A DNA stretch of 6,698 bases, from assembly GCA_964549785.1 (NCBI GenBank), contig CAZJXA010000182.1, forward strand, positions 1 through 6,698. The letters run 5' to 3'. Shown piece by piece: positions 1-6,664 of this stretch. Below the pieces are notes generated by a model. That model saw only the letters and a list, made by a program, of their open reading frames with translations, did no database searches and had not been told where the DNA came from. Made by a program: the position numbers and the translations under genes. How positions within the stretch are numbered: the stretch's first letter is position 1; each line of letters starts with the position of its first letter. The DNA is from JBEIUO01 sp964549785 (GTDB taxonomy: Bacteria; Planctomycetota; Phycisphaerae; Phycisphaerales; UBA1924).

Positions 1-924
1 CCCCACCTCCACCCCCAAGTGCGCTAGAACCGCCGCGCGGCCCGCCGGCTTCGGCCCTTCCAGCGTCGGCGCCTGCCACATGTTCGACCACATCCCCGTA
101 GCGCTGCGCTTCTCCAGCAACACCCGCTCGCCTTCATCCTTCACCAGCAGCGCGGTATGCACCACGGCCAGCCGGGCCGGCGCCTTCTTGGGCAACGGAA
201 TCTCCTCCTGTGTTCCCCACTTCCGGGCACGGCAGTGGGCCCGCAGCGGGCACACGCCACAGGCCGGGTTCCGAGGCGTGCACACCGTCGCTCCCAACTC
301 CATCAGCCCTTCATTGAACGCAGCAATCACCCCCAACCCGTGGGCCGCTCCCGCAAGCGTCTCGGCCCGCGGCCATGCGTAGTCGGCGGCCTCCTTCGAG
401 CCGTGCCGCGCCATCACCCCGTCCAGCCGCAGCAAGACCCTCGTGACATTGCCGTCCACGATCGGCGCGTTCCTGCCAAAGACAATCGACGAGATCGCCC
501 CCGCCGTGTACCGCCCGATCCCGGGGATCGTCATCAACGCGGGCGTATCCCGCGGCACGGTTCCCTCAAAATCCGCAACGATGCCCCGGGCCGCCGCGTG
601 CAGCAGACGGGCCCGGCGGTAATACCCGAGCCCCGACCACGCCGCCAGGACGTCGTCCTCGGTCGCAGCGGCTAACGCCCCGATCGTCGGGAAGCGAACG
701 ATAAACGGCCCGAACTTTTCGAGAACCCGCGACACCTGAGTCTGCTGAAGCATGAACTCGCTCACCAGCGAGCGATACGCGTCCCGCGGCTGGGTCCGCC
801 ACAGGAGTGGCCTTGCCGACACCGCAAACCACGCGGTCAACCGTCCGACGATCGCGCGATCCCGACCCGATGGGCTTCGCGTTCGCAGCCCGCTCCCCTC
901 CCCGGCCGCATTCACCCGGCTCAC
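1..924 (-). CDS. mutY: A/G-specific adenine DNA glycosylase MutY (3' end cut off by window)
   Basis: MutY removes adenine mispaired with 8-oxoguanine or guanine in DNA, acting with MutM and MutT against oxidative mutation. 308 codons are visible. The N-terminal glycosylase domain has the SEFMLQQTQV motif with the likely catalytic Glu at residue 56, GLGYYRRAR at 97-105, a helix-hairpin-helix IPGIGRYTAGA at 133-143, and the catalytic Asp in VDGNV at residue 157. A [4Fe-4S] motif follows with Cys 215, 222, 225 and 231 (C-x6-C-x2-C-x5-C, as in the family). The C-terminal NUDIX-like domain that recognises 8-oxoG starts near residue 249, with LLEKRSATGMW at 269-279. Roughly 50-80 residues are probably missing beyond the window edge. 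The GTG start at 924 overlaps the stop of the upstream nfu-like gene by GTGA. No Shine-Dalgarno is seen, so translational coupling is likely. The N-terminus is about 20 residues longer than E. coli MutY. All key residues are present. Confidence 0.96.
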   Translation of the reverse strand, partial: MSRVNAAGEGSGLRTRSPSGRDRAIVGRLTAWFAVSARPLLWRTQPRDAYRSLVSEFMLQQTQVSRVLEKFGPFIVRFPTIGALAAATEDDVLAAWSGLGYYRRARLLHAAARGIVADFEGTVPRDTPALMTIPGIGRYTAGAISSIVFGRNAPIVDGNVTRVLLRLDGVMARHGSKEAADYAWPRAETLAGAAHGLGVIAAFNEGLMELGATVCTPRNPACGVCPLRAHCRARKWGTQEEIPLPKKAPARLAVVHTALLVKDEGERVLLEKRSATGMWSNMWQAPTLEGPKPAGRAAVLAHLGVEVG

Positions 925-1229
925 GATGCCGCCCGCAACACATCGGTCACCCCCGCCTTGATTGGCCCCCAGGCGTAGCCGTTGGCTTTGCTCACCGTGA
1001 TCCATCCCTCGTGATGAATCAAGATGCCCGATACCCCCACCACCCGGAAGAGCGCCGCCGCGACCGGGTCGCCCGCCGCCTCCCCGGCACTGCGATAACT
1101 GCGGGACAACCGGGGTATCTCCGCGCCTCCACGAGACCCATCCCCGACCGGCGTCGGCGCTTTGTCGAGCACGCACTTCAGCGCGTTTGGGTTCGGCGTC
1201 TCACGAAAATCGGTCACGGTGTACGGCAT
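921..1229 (-). CDS. Small Nfu/NifU-type N-terminal domain protein (Nfu_N), stand-alone
   Basis: This 102-residue protein matches the Nfu N-terminal domain found in front of the iron-sulfur scaffold domain of Nfu proteins. Visible family signatures are TPNPNALK at 11-18, the helix and turn DPVAAALF...GVSGI at 54-69, and ITVSK at 77-81. The C-terminal NifU domain with its cluster-binding CxxC is absent. The only cysteine is Cys19, so the protein cannot bind a cluster in the usual Nfu way. It may act as an accessory, targeting or adaptor factor, which is inference. It is the first gene of a leftward pair and its TGA overlaps the mutY GTG start by 4 bases. The ATG at 1229 is chosen because it keeps the conserved N-terminus. 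A purine-rich AAAGG lies directly against the ATG, too close for a good ribosome site. A GTG four codons later (1217) would have better spacing. The domain call is fairly secure; the function is not. Confidence 0.85.
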   Translation of the reverse strand: MPYTVTDFRETPNPNALKCVLDKAPTPVGDGSRGGAEIPRLSRSYRSAGEAAGDPVAAALFRVVGVSGILIHHEGWITVSKANGYAWGPIKAGVTDVLRAAS

Positions 1230-1427
1230 CCTTTGGAACGCTAGCCCCGATTATCCGCGATGCCTCGCCCCGAGCCCCGAGCACGAATGCCCGAATGCCC
1301 GATGCCCCATCCCCAATGCCACGTCCCTCACAATCGCCCCTCGTCCCGGCGCGGCGTCCCGCGCAGCGGATAAACTCTCGCGGCGCTTGTCATCGCCTGT
1401 TTTCCTTGCCCGGAGTTCTTTTTCGCC
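1230..1427. other. Divergent intergenic region between nfu_N-mutY and cdaA-cdaR
   Basis: These 198 bases must carry the 5' signals of both the leftward nfu_N-mutY pair and the rightward cdaA-cdaR pair. It contains short octamer repeats and a G-quadruplex motif listed separately. A weak -10-like TAAACT at 1371-1376 faces cdaA, but no convincing -35 lies 16-18 bases before it. GGAG at 1412-1415, 12 bases before the cdaA GTG, is the best ribosome-site candidate. No RNA gene or riboswitch is recognised. Confidence 0.6.
1268..1314 (-). repeat. Octamer repeats forming a G-quadruplex motif on the minus strand
   Basis: On the plus strand CGAATGCC occurs at 1284-1291 and again at 1292-1299, followed by the variant CGATGCCC at 1300-1307. 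Read on the minus strand, 1314 to 1290 gives four G-tracts (4, 4, 3, 3) separated by loops of 2, 4 and 5 bases, which satisfies the standard G3+N1-7 quadruplex pattern. Two further GGGG tracts lie at 1278-1275 and 1271-1268. The G-rich strand is the coding strand of nfu_N-mutY and lies about 40-85 bases upstream of that start. It could therefore form in the promoter DNA or in the 5' leader. Folding in the cell is not shown. Confidence 0.6.
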
Positions 1428-2420
1428 GTGTTCTCAATCGACCGAATCCAAGGGCTCTTTGAGCGGCTGCCGTCGTACCCGCCCGTGGTGCTGGCGATCG
1501 AATTGTCGCTCATCTGGGTGGTTGTCTATTTAGTCGTCCGGTTCGTGCAAGGAACCCGCGCGGCCGGAGCCCTCAAGGGCGTCCTGGTCATCATGGTGGT
1601 CCTCGCGATTCTGGCCAGGGTCCTTGGGCAGGCCCTCACGTTCCAGCGGGTAACCCTTCTCTACGACCGGCTCCTGACGCTCGTCGCCGTCGGGATGCTC
1701 ATCATCTTCCAGCCGGAACTCCGGCGGGCCTTGGTCCGCCTTGGCGAAGCCCCTTTCTTCCGCAGCACGCCCAAGGACATCGTCTTCATCGTCGACGAAC
1801 TCTCAGAAGCCGCCGCCTTCCTCAGCAAGGCCAAGTTCGGCGCCTTGATCGTCATCGAGCGGCAGATCGGGCTCGCGGGGGTGATCGAGGGCGGCACCGT
1901 GCTCGATGCCGGCCTCTCGGCCCGGCTCCTCAAAACGATCTTTTTCCCGGGCTCCGCGCTGCACGATCTCGCGGTGATCCTGAAGGGGAAGGTCATTCAT
2001 GCCGCGGGCGTCCAACTCCCCCTCGCCGAGCCTTCGGACATGCCCGATCCCGGCCTGGGCTCGCGTCACCGGGCGGCCGTCGGCCTCAGCAAGGAGTGCG
2101 ACGCCCTCGTCGTCGTCATCAGCGAAGAAACCGGCCGAATCCGTATTGCCGAGTGGGGCCGCCTCAGCGACCCTCTGAGCCCGGCCGAACTCCGCGCCGA
2201 ACTCTCCTTGCGGCTCGCCCGCGTCTCCAAACGACCCGCACGACACGACACGCCCCCGGACGAACCGCTGACCGCCGCCGAACGCGACTTGGGCGGCGAC
2301 GGGATGCACGATCAGGCCTCCGGCGAAACCCTCGCGGGCGTCGAACTCACCGAGCGCGGGCCCGGCGACCGCGGCGGTGCGGACAACGGGGCAAATCCTC
2401 CACGCCGCTCCAAAGCGTGA
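1428..2420 (+). CDS. cdaA: Membrane diadenylate cyclase CdaA (DacA type) with altered DGA motif
   Basis: CdaA condenses two ATP into the second messenger c-di-AMP at the inner face of the membrane. The protein is 330 residues. Three N-terminal membrane segments lie at about 19-40, 48-69 and 81-95, followed by the family motif FQPELRRAL at 94-102. The DAC catalytic domain spans about 112-265, with GALIVIER (138-145), LDAGLSARLL (159-168), the RHR motif in GSRHRAA (211-217) and SEETG (232-236). The usual DGA of the active site is here DLA (Asp180-Leu181-Ala182), so Asp is kept but Gly is replaced; GTRHR is GSRHR. A hydrophilic, probably disordered tail of about 60 residues (270-330) makes it longer than typical CdaA (about 270-290). 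The GTG start gives a normal N-terminus, with GGAG 12 bases upstream. cdaR follows after 61 bases, the standard pairing. Family assignment is strong; full catalytic activity is uncertain. Confidence 0.93.
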   Translation: MFSIDRIQGLFERLPSYPPVVLAIELSLIWVVVYLVVRFVQGTRAAGALKGVLVIMVVLAILARVLGQALTFQRVTLLYDRLLTLVAVGMLIIFQPELRRALVRLGEAPFFRSTPKDIVFIVDELSEAAAFLSKAKFGALIVIERQIGLAGVIEGGTVLDAGLSARLLKTIFFPGSALHDLAVILKGKVIHAAGVQLPLAEPSDMPDPGLGSRHRAAVGLSKECDALVVVISEETGRIRIAEWGRLSDPLSPAELRAELSLRLARVSKRPARHDTPPDEPLTAAERDLGGDGMHDQASGETLAGVELTERGPGDRGGADNGANPPRRSKA

Positions 2421-2469
2421 GACCCTTGGCCCAACCCCCCGTGATCGATTTCTACTGCTCGCTTTTCAT

Positions 2470-2473
2470 GAGG
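2470..2473 (+). promoter_or_regulatory. Ribosome binding site deciding the cdaR start
   Basis: GAGG sits 8 bases before the ATG at 2482. It supports that start over the in-frame codon at 2377, which would lie inside the end of cdaA and add 35 residues unlike the family before the membrane segment. Confidence 0.65.
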
Positions 2474-2481
2474 TTCAACCC

Positions 2482-3531
2482 ATGTGGAACACGTTCAAGA
2501 CCGTCCTGCTCGTCACCGTGGTGACCATCCTCATCTGGGTCTTCGCGGAGTCCGAGACCCTCCAGCCCGACGAAATCACCACCCAACTGGTCCTCAGCGC
2601 TTCCCCCACCGCCAACCGTGCGCTCGCGCTCGTCGGCGCTACCGTGGCCGGCGAGAACGGCCTCGTCTCCGCGACCGATCGCACCGTCACCATCTACCTT
2701 GAGGGGTCCGCCGCCGCCGTTGACCGCGTCAAGTCGGCCATCGAACGCGAGCCGCTCGCGATCACCCCCGACCTCCCCGCGTTCAAGGAACGTTCCGGAG
2801 AGTTCGACGCCCCGCTCCGCGAGGTCCTCCGCACCCACCCGCGCCTGGCGGGTTCCGGCGTCACCATCCAACGCGTCGAGCCCGAAACCGTCCGCGTCGT
2901 CGTCGATGAACTCGTCACCCGCCGCATGCGGGTCGAAGCCTTCCTCGCCGATGGGCAGTTCGACGGCCTGCCCGAGGTCCGGCCCGCCGAGGTGGATGTC
3001 GTGCTCAATAAAACCGCCGCCGATTCGCTCGCGGAGGACGTGAAAGCGACCGCCAACATCGACGCGGCCACTTCCGCGCGCGTCCAGCCGGGCCGCAAAG
3101 AAACCCTCAACGCCGTGCGCGTCCGCATCGCCGAACCCGCCGCCCGCCCCATCTTCCTGCAGGTCCGCCCCCAGACCGTCGACATCTCATTCGGGGTCCG
3201 GCCCCGCTCGCGCGAGATGCTCATCGCGAACATGCCCGTCGCCCTGCGAATCTCGCCCGCCGAGATCAACCGCTGGATCGTGGAAGTCCCCGAGCAAGAC
3301 CGCTTCCTCGCCGACGTCGTCATCTCCGGCCCCGCCGACCTCGTCCGCCAGTTGGAGGAACGCGCCACCCCCATCGTCGCCGCGGTGCCCCTCAGCTTCG
3401 AAGAACTGGAACGCGCCATCACCCAGAAGGACGCCGTCTTCCCCGACGTGCCCGCCGGGCTCAAGGTCGACGTCGCCAACCGCATCGTCCGCCTCAAGAT
3501 CACGCCGCGGCCGGAACCGGCAAAGGAATAG
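2482..3531 (+). CDS. cdaR: YbbR-domain protein CdaR, regulator of the diadenylate cyclase
   Basis: CdaR is a membrane-anchored protein whose extracytoplasmic YbbR domains modulate CdaA in bacteria where the pair has been studied. This copy is 349 residues. A single N-terminal membrane anchor (about 5-20, FKTVLLVTVVTILIWVF) opens the protein directly. About three YbbR-like beta-rich repeats follow, at roughly 25-140, 143-236 and 238-349. Each carries the recurring pattern of a beta strand, a proline-rich turn, then a V-x-V-x-x strand, as in PETVRVVVDE and RPAEVDVVLN. The length is between short and long family members; B. subtilis CdaR has four repeats. Low sequence conservation is normal for YbbR proteins, so the call rests on architecture plus its position 61 bases after cdaA. 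No glmM follows; the next gene is convergent. No missing or broken part is seen. Confidence 0.88.
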   Translation: MWNTFKTVLLVTVVTILIWVFAESETLQPDEITTQLVLSASPTANRALALVGATVAGENGLVSATDRTVTIYLEGSAAAVDRVKSAIEREPLAITPDLPAFKERSGEFDAPLREVLRTHPRLAGSGVTIQRVEPETVRVVVDELVTRRMRVEAFLADGQFDGLPEVRPAEVDVVLNKTAADSLAEDVKATANIDAATSARVQPGRKETLNAVRVRIAEPAARPIFLQVRPQTVDISFGVRPRSREMLIANMPVALRISPAEINRWIVEVPEQDRFLADVVISGPADLVRQLEERATPIVAAVPLSFEELERAITQKDAVFPDVPAGLKVDVANRIVRLKITPRPEPAKE

Positions 3532-3658
3532 CACATGCTGCCCGGTCGCGGCGCGGCCGCGTAATCATCGAGCGACGCGCCCGGAACCGAGGGTCACCCG
3601 ATTTTTCACGGAGCCCCGATGCACTCACGCTCGGGGCCCGCGGGCTCGTCACGGCGGG
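3532..3658. other. Convergent intergenic region with inverted repeats, no clear terminator
   Basis: The gap separates the 3' ends of cdaR and the desaturase gene. It holds a GC hairpin at 3547-3561 (6-base stem, 3-base loop) and another at 3613-3637 (GCCCCGA/TCGGGGC, 11-base loop). Neither is followed by a T-tract on the outgoing strand. The only T5 run (3602-3606) follows a very short GGG/CCC stem at 3591-3599. Termination here may be Rho-dependent or weak; this is inference. Confidence 0.4.
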
Positions 3659-4645
3659 TTACCTCCGCGGCGTCTTGAATCCCTGGATATCCCACGCCAG
3701 CCCGACCCGGCTCATCAGCCAGATCATCATCCAAGTGGTGTCGATTTCCCACCACTTCTGGCCGTGCTTGGCGGAGCGCTGGCAGGCGTGGTGGTTGTTG
3801 TGCCAACCCTCACCGAACGCCACGATGGCCACCAGAGCGTTGTTGCGTGAATCGTCGGTCGTCTCAAAGTTTCGGTAGCCCCAGGTGTGGCCGATGCTGT
3901 TCACCATCCACGTCGCATGGAAGACCACGACGCCGCGAACAAAGATGCCCCAGACCACCCATGACCAGCCGTTGAAACCCATCCACTCGGCCGACCAGAA
4001 GAGCGCAACGCCCAGCAGGATGTTCGGCCACGCGTGCAGGCGATGGATCCAGACGTGACCCTTGTCACGCAGCATGTCCTTCGCGAACTGCTTGTAATCG
4101 TGCTCCAGCGCGTGCCGATTGAAGACCCAGAAAATGTGGGCCCAGTCAAAGCCGTGCCGCGGCGAGTGCGGATCGTTCGGCTGATCCGACTCCGCATGAT
4201 GGTGGCGGTGTTGGCCGATCCACTGGATCGGACTTCCCTCCCACGCCAACGCCCCGCAGATGGTCAGAAGATACTCAACGACCTTCGGCGTCTTGAACGA
4301 ACGATGCGTCAACAGCCGGTGATAGCCCATGCAGATGCCGAGGCTTCCGATCACCCACCACAGGAAGAAGAAGACACCGACCGCCGTCCACGAGAAAAAC
4401 GCGGGCGACAGGGCAAACAACGCCCCCACATGGATAAGCCCGACACCACCGACGTTGATCCAGTCGATGCCGCGGATCGTGTCACGCCGCGTGCGCACCA
4501 GATGAGGGGCATGCACGGGCTCGAGCGCCGGTGCCGACACGCTGGGTCCACCGACGATGACGTCGGCCAACTCAGCAGCGTTGTCGTTTACAAAAGTTTT
4601 TCGTGACTTGACAGCCGAGGGAGGAGAAATGGTGGGCATCAGCAT
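3659..4645 (-). CDS. Membrane fatty acid (acyl-CoA/acyl-lipid delta-9 type) desaturase
   Basis: This is a membrane di-iron desaturase that would introduce a double bond into fatty acyl chains to adjust membrane fluidity. Numbered from the ATG at 4645 (328 residues), the three histidine boxes are HRLLTH (109-114), HRHHH (146-150, giving HxxHH) and HNNHH (282-286). The further conserved NSIGHTWG at 249-256 carries an additional metal-ligand histidine typical of the stearoyl-CoA desaturase/DesC group. Hydrophobic segments lie at about 62-82, 85-104, 207-219 and 228-246. Box spacing and the WEGSPIQW motif before box II fit the delta-9 group. Whether the substrate is acyl-CoA or a lipid, and what the electron donor is, cannot be told. 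The start is uncertain: ATGs at 4645 and 4639 both lack a strong ribosome site, and the frame stays open upstream to 4915 with an ATG at 4765. The upstream part lacks family similarity and holds a possible promoter, so the short form is preferred. It is convergent with cdaR and divergent from atpA. Confidence 0.92.
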   Translation of the reverse strand: MLMPTISPPSAVKSRKTFVNDNAAELADVIVGGPSVSAPALEPVHAPHLVRTRRDTIRGIDWINVGGVGLIHVGALFALSPAFFSWTAVGVFFFLWWVIGSLGICMGYHRLLTHRSFKTPKVVEYLLTICGALAWEGSPIQWIGQHRHHHAESDQPNDPHSPRHGFDWAHIFWVFNRHALEHDYKQFAKDMLRDKGHVWIHRLHAWPNILLGVALFWSAEWMGFNGWSWVVWGIFVRGVVVFHATWMVNSIGHTWGYRNFETTDDSRNNALVAIVAFGEGWHNNHHACQRSAKHGQKWWEIDTTWMMIWLMSRVGLAWDIQGFKTPRR

Positions 4646-4699
4646 TCCGGTGAAGTCGGTGACAAAGCGGAGAAGAACTGAAGGTCGTGGAAGTTCTCG

Positions 4700-4705
4700 A
4701 TAATA
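4700..4705 (-). promoter_or_regulatory. Possible -10 element for the desaturase gene
   Basis: TATTAT on the minus strand matches the TATAAT consensus at five of six positions in otherwise GC-rich DNA. It lies about 55 bases upstream of the preferred ATG at 4645, giving a leader of about 45-50 bases. The -35 region 17 bases further up is poor, so this is a weak call. It would exclude the longer start codons. Confidence 0.3.
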
Positions 4706-5056
4706 GGGGAGGTAAGGAGACGTTCTGTAGAAAGAGAGCATAACGCCCGCAGATGAAGAACCCATGAAGAGAGGGGGCCTTCCGTCTACGGGTGCCGCGG
4801 TGGGCGGTTCGTCAGGGTCAAGGCTATTCACCCAGATCGCCCTTCGAGCGGGTATTTCCCTACCCGACCGCCCTACCCCCGGCTGCACGATGAGCGACAA
4901 GGCAACGGCCCTCATGAGTGGCTATTCCCGGCCCATCCACCTACCCTTCGCTCCCTTGCGGGTTCTTGGGACGACCACACCCTTCGTTTCAGGGTCCGAT
5001 GGAACCAGTATCCCCGTAAATCCCTGTATGTATCGAATCGCTTCGCTACTTTCCAT

Positions 5057-5060
5057 GAGG
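5057..5060 (+). promoter_or_regulatory. Ribosome binding site supporting the atpA GTG start
   Basis: GAGG lies 7 bases before the GTG at 5068, ideal spacing. The nearby ATG at 5055 is in another frame, so the GTG is the start. Confidence 0.7.
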
Positions 5061-5067
5061 GCCGGCC

Positions 5068-6630
5068 GTGAAGATCAAGACCGACGAAATCGCCAGCGTG
5101 ATCAAGCAGGAAATCGAGCAGTTCAGCGCCGCGCTGGAAGTCTCCGAAGTCGGCCGCGTGGTCGAAGTCGGCGACGGTATCGCCCGCATCTACGGCCTCT
5201 CCAAAGCCATGGCCGGTGAACTCCTCGAGTTCCAGACCGACGAAGGCGCGGTCATGGGCCAGGTCTTCAACTTGGAACTCGATACCGTCGGCTCGGTCAT
5301 CTACGGCGACTATAAAAAGGTCAAAGAGGGAGACATCGTCAAAGCCACCGGTCGCCTGCTCGAAGTCCCTGTGGGCGAAGCACTTCTGGGGCGCGTGGTC
5401 GATCCCCTCGGCCGCCCGATCGACGACGCCGGCCCCATCAACGCAACCGAGTTCCGCAAGGTCGACATCATCGCCCCCGGCATCGCCGAACGCCAGCCCG
5501 TTCACGAACCCCTCCAGACCGGCATCAAGGCCGTCGATGCCATGATTCCCATCGGCCGCGGCCAGCGCGAACTCATCATCGGCGACCGCAAAACCGGCAA
5601 AACCATCGTCGCCCTCGACACCATCATCAACCAGAAGCAGTTCTGGGGCACCCCCGACGCCGTCGTCTGCATCTACGTCGCCGTCGGCCAGAAGGAATCC
5701 ACCGTCGCCGGCGTCGTCGAGACCCTCCGCAAGTACGGCGCGATGGACTACACCATCGTCGTCAACGCTTCCGCCGCCGACCCCGCGCCGATGCAGTACA
5801 TCGCGCCCTACTCCGGCTGCTCGATGGGTGAATACTTCATGTGGCAGGGCAAGGAAGGCAAGCCCGGCTCGCCCAAGCACGCCCTGTGCATCTACGACGA
5901 CCTTTCCAAGCAAGCCGTCGCCTATCGCCAGCTCTCGCTCCTCCTCCGTCGCCCGCCCGGCCGCGAGGCATACCCCGGCGACGTCTTCTATCTCCACTCC
6001 CGTCTGCTCGAGCGCGCCACCAAGCTCTCTGATGAAAACGGCGCAGGCTCCCTCACGGCCCTCCCCGTCATCGAGACGCAGGAAGGCGACGTCTCGGCGT
6101 ACATCCCGACCAACGTGATCTCGATCACCGACGGCCAGATCTACCTCGAGCCCGAGCTCTTCTTCTCCGGTGTCCGCCCCGCCGTGAACGTCGGTATCTC
6201 GGTGTCCCGCGTCGGTGGTAACGCCCAGGTGAAGGCGATGAAGAAGATCGCCGGCTCCCTCCGCCTCGATCTCGCGGCCTATCGCGAGCTTGAAGCCTTC
6301 GCCCAGCTCGGCACCGAGCTCGACAAGGCCACGCAGAAGCAGCTCGACCGCGGCGCTCGAATGGTCGAGCTCCTCAAGCAGCCCCAGTACGTCCCCATGA
6401 CCATCGTCGAGCAGATCATCTCGATCTACGCCGCATCCAAGGGCTTCATGGACGACATCGCCGTGAAGAACGTCGCGCAGTTCGAGAAGGACATGCTCAA
6501 CTACTTCACAACCACCGCCAAGCCCGTCGCCGATGAGCTGACCCAGAAGAAGGCACTCGACGCCGACCTCGAGAAGAAGCTCACCTCCGCGATCACCAGC
6601 TTCAAGTCCGCCTGGAAGCCCGCGAAGTAA
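5068..6630 (+). CDS. atpA: F1-ATP synthase alpha subunit, encoded as a solitary gene
   Basis: AtpA forms the non-catalytic alpha subunits of the F1 head that alternate with beta and bind regulatory nucleotide. The protein is 520 residues, slightly longer than the usual 500-513. The N-terminal part has VGDGIARIYGL at 35-45, with the crown beta-barrel. The P-loop GDRKTGKT spans 172-179, where the usual Gln is Lys175. A Walker B segment ALCIYDDLSK (272-281), the run LLLRRPPGREAYPGDVFYLHSRLLERA after it, and VSRVGG with the arginine finger Arg381 are all present. A Gly/Lys/Pro-rich insertion of about 8 residues lies at about 258-271, between GEYF and Walker B. The C-terminal helical domain is complete. 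Unlike most bacteria, no atpH precedes it and no atpG follows: the upstream gene is divergent and an intrinsic terminator ends the transcript. The GTG start is supported by GAGG 7 bases upstream. Confidence 0.98.
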   Translation: MKIKTDEIASVIKQEIEQFSAALEVSEVGRVVEVGDGIARIYGLSKAMAGELLEFQTDEGAVMGQVFNLELDTVGSVIYGDYKKVKEGDIVKATGRLLEVPVGEALLGRVVDPLGRPIDDAGPINATEFRKVDIIAPGIAERQPVHEPLQTGIKAVDAMIPIGRGQRELIIGDRKTGKTIVALDTIINQKQFWGTPDAVVCIYVAVGQKESTVAGVVETLRKYGAMDYTIVVNASAADPAPMQYIAPYSGCSMGEYFMWQGKEGKPGSPKHALCIYDDLSKQAVAYRQLSLLLRRPPGREAYPGDVFYLHSRLLERATKLSDENGAGSLTALPVIETQEGDVSAYIPTNVISITDGQIYLEPELFFSGVRPAVNVGISVSRVGGNAQVKAMKKIAGSLRLDLAAYRELEAFAQLGTELDKATQKQLDRGARMVELLKQPQYVPMTIVEQIISIYAASKGFMDDIAVKNVAQFEKDMLNYFTTTAKPVADELTQKKALDADLEKKLTSAITSFKSAWKPAK

Positions 6631-6664
6631 GCCCCGCCCGACCGCACAATCCGCCATCACACAG

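Larger units (their letters stand above)
4646..5067. other. Divergent intergenic region between desaturase and atpA
   Basis: About 420 bases carry the 5' signals of both flanking genes. The minus strand remains open in the desaturase frame to 4915, but the residues encoded are proline/arginine-rich and unlike the family. On the plus strand, purine-rich stretches occur at 4729-4740 and 4753-4777. A -10-like TATGTA at 5027-5032 could serve atpA but has no good -35. No RNA gene, riboswitch or convincing small gene is recognised. Confidence 0.5.

Noticed and set aside
157..675. Plus-strand open frame of 172 codons
   Set aside because: It lies wholly opposite mutY, whose motifs are unmistakable on the other strand, and its translation is Arg/Pro-rich.
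2377..2481. Upstream extension of cdaR overlapping cdaA
   Set aside because: The ATG at 2482 has a GAGG at good spacing and places the membrane anchor at the N-terminus, as in the family. The extension adds unconserved residues.
2694..3536. Minus-strand open frame of 280 codons opposite cdaR
   Set aside because: The Ser/Arg/Thr-rich translation has no family features. It is a codon-bias shadow of cdaR.
3613..3637. Hairpin GCCCCGA/TCGGGGC as a bidirectional terminator
   Set aside because: The 11-base loop is large and no T-tract follows on either strand. It is kept only as part of the intergenic description.
4608..4636. TTGACA as a plus-strand promoter -35 element
   Set aside because: The position 17 bases downstream is GGTGGG, not a -10 element, and the site lies inside the desaturase coding region.
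4912..6660. Long minus-strand open frame of 582 codons opposite atpA
   Set aside because: It mirrors atpA almost exactly, and its translation is Gly/Asp/Leu-rich low complexity typical of the antisense of a GC-rich gene. It has no recognisable domain.
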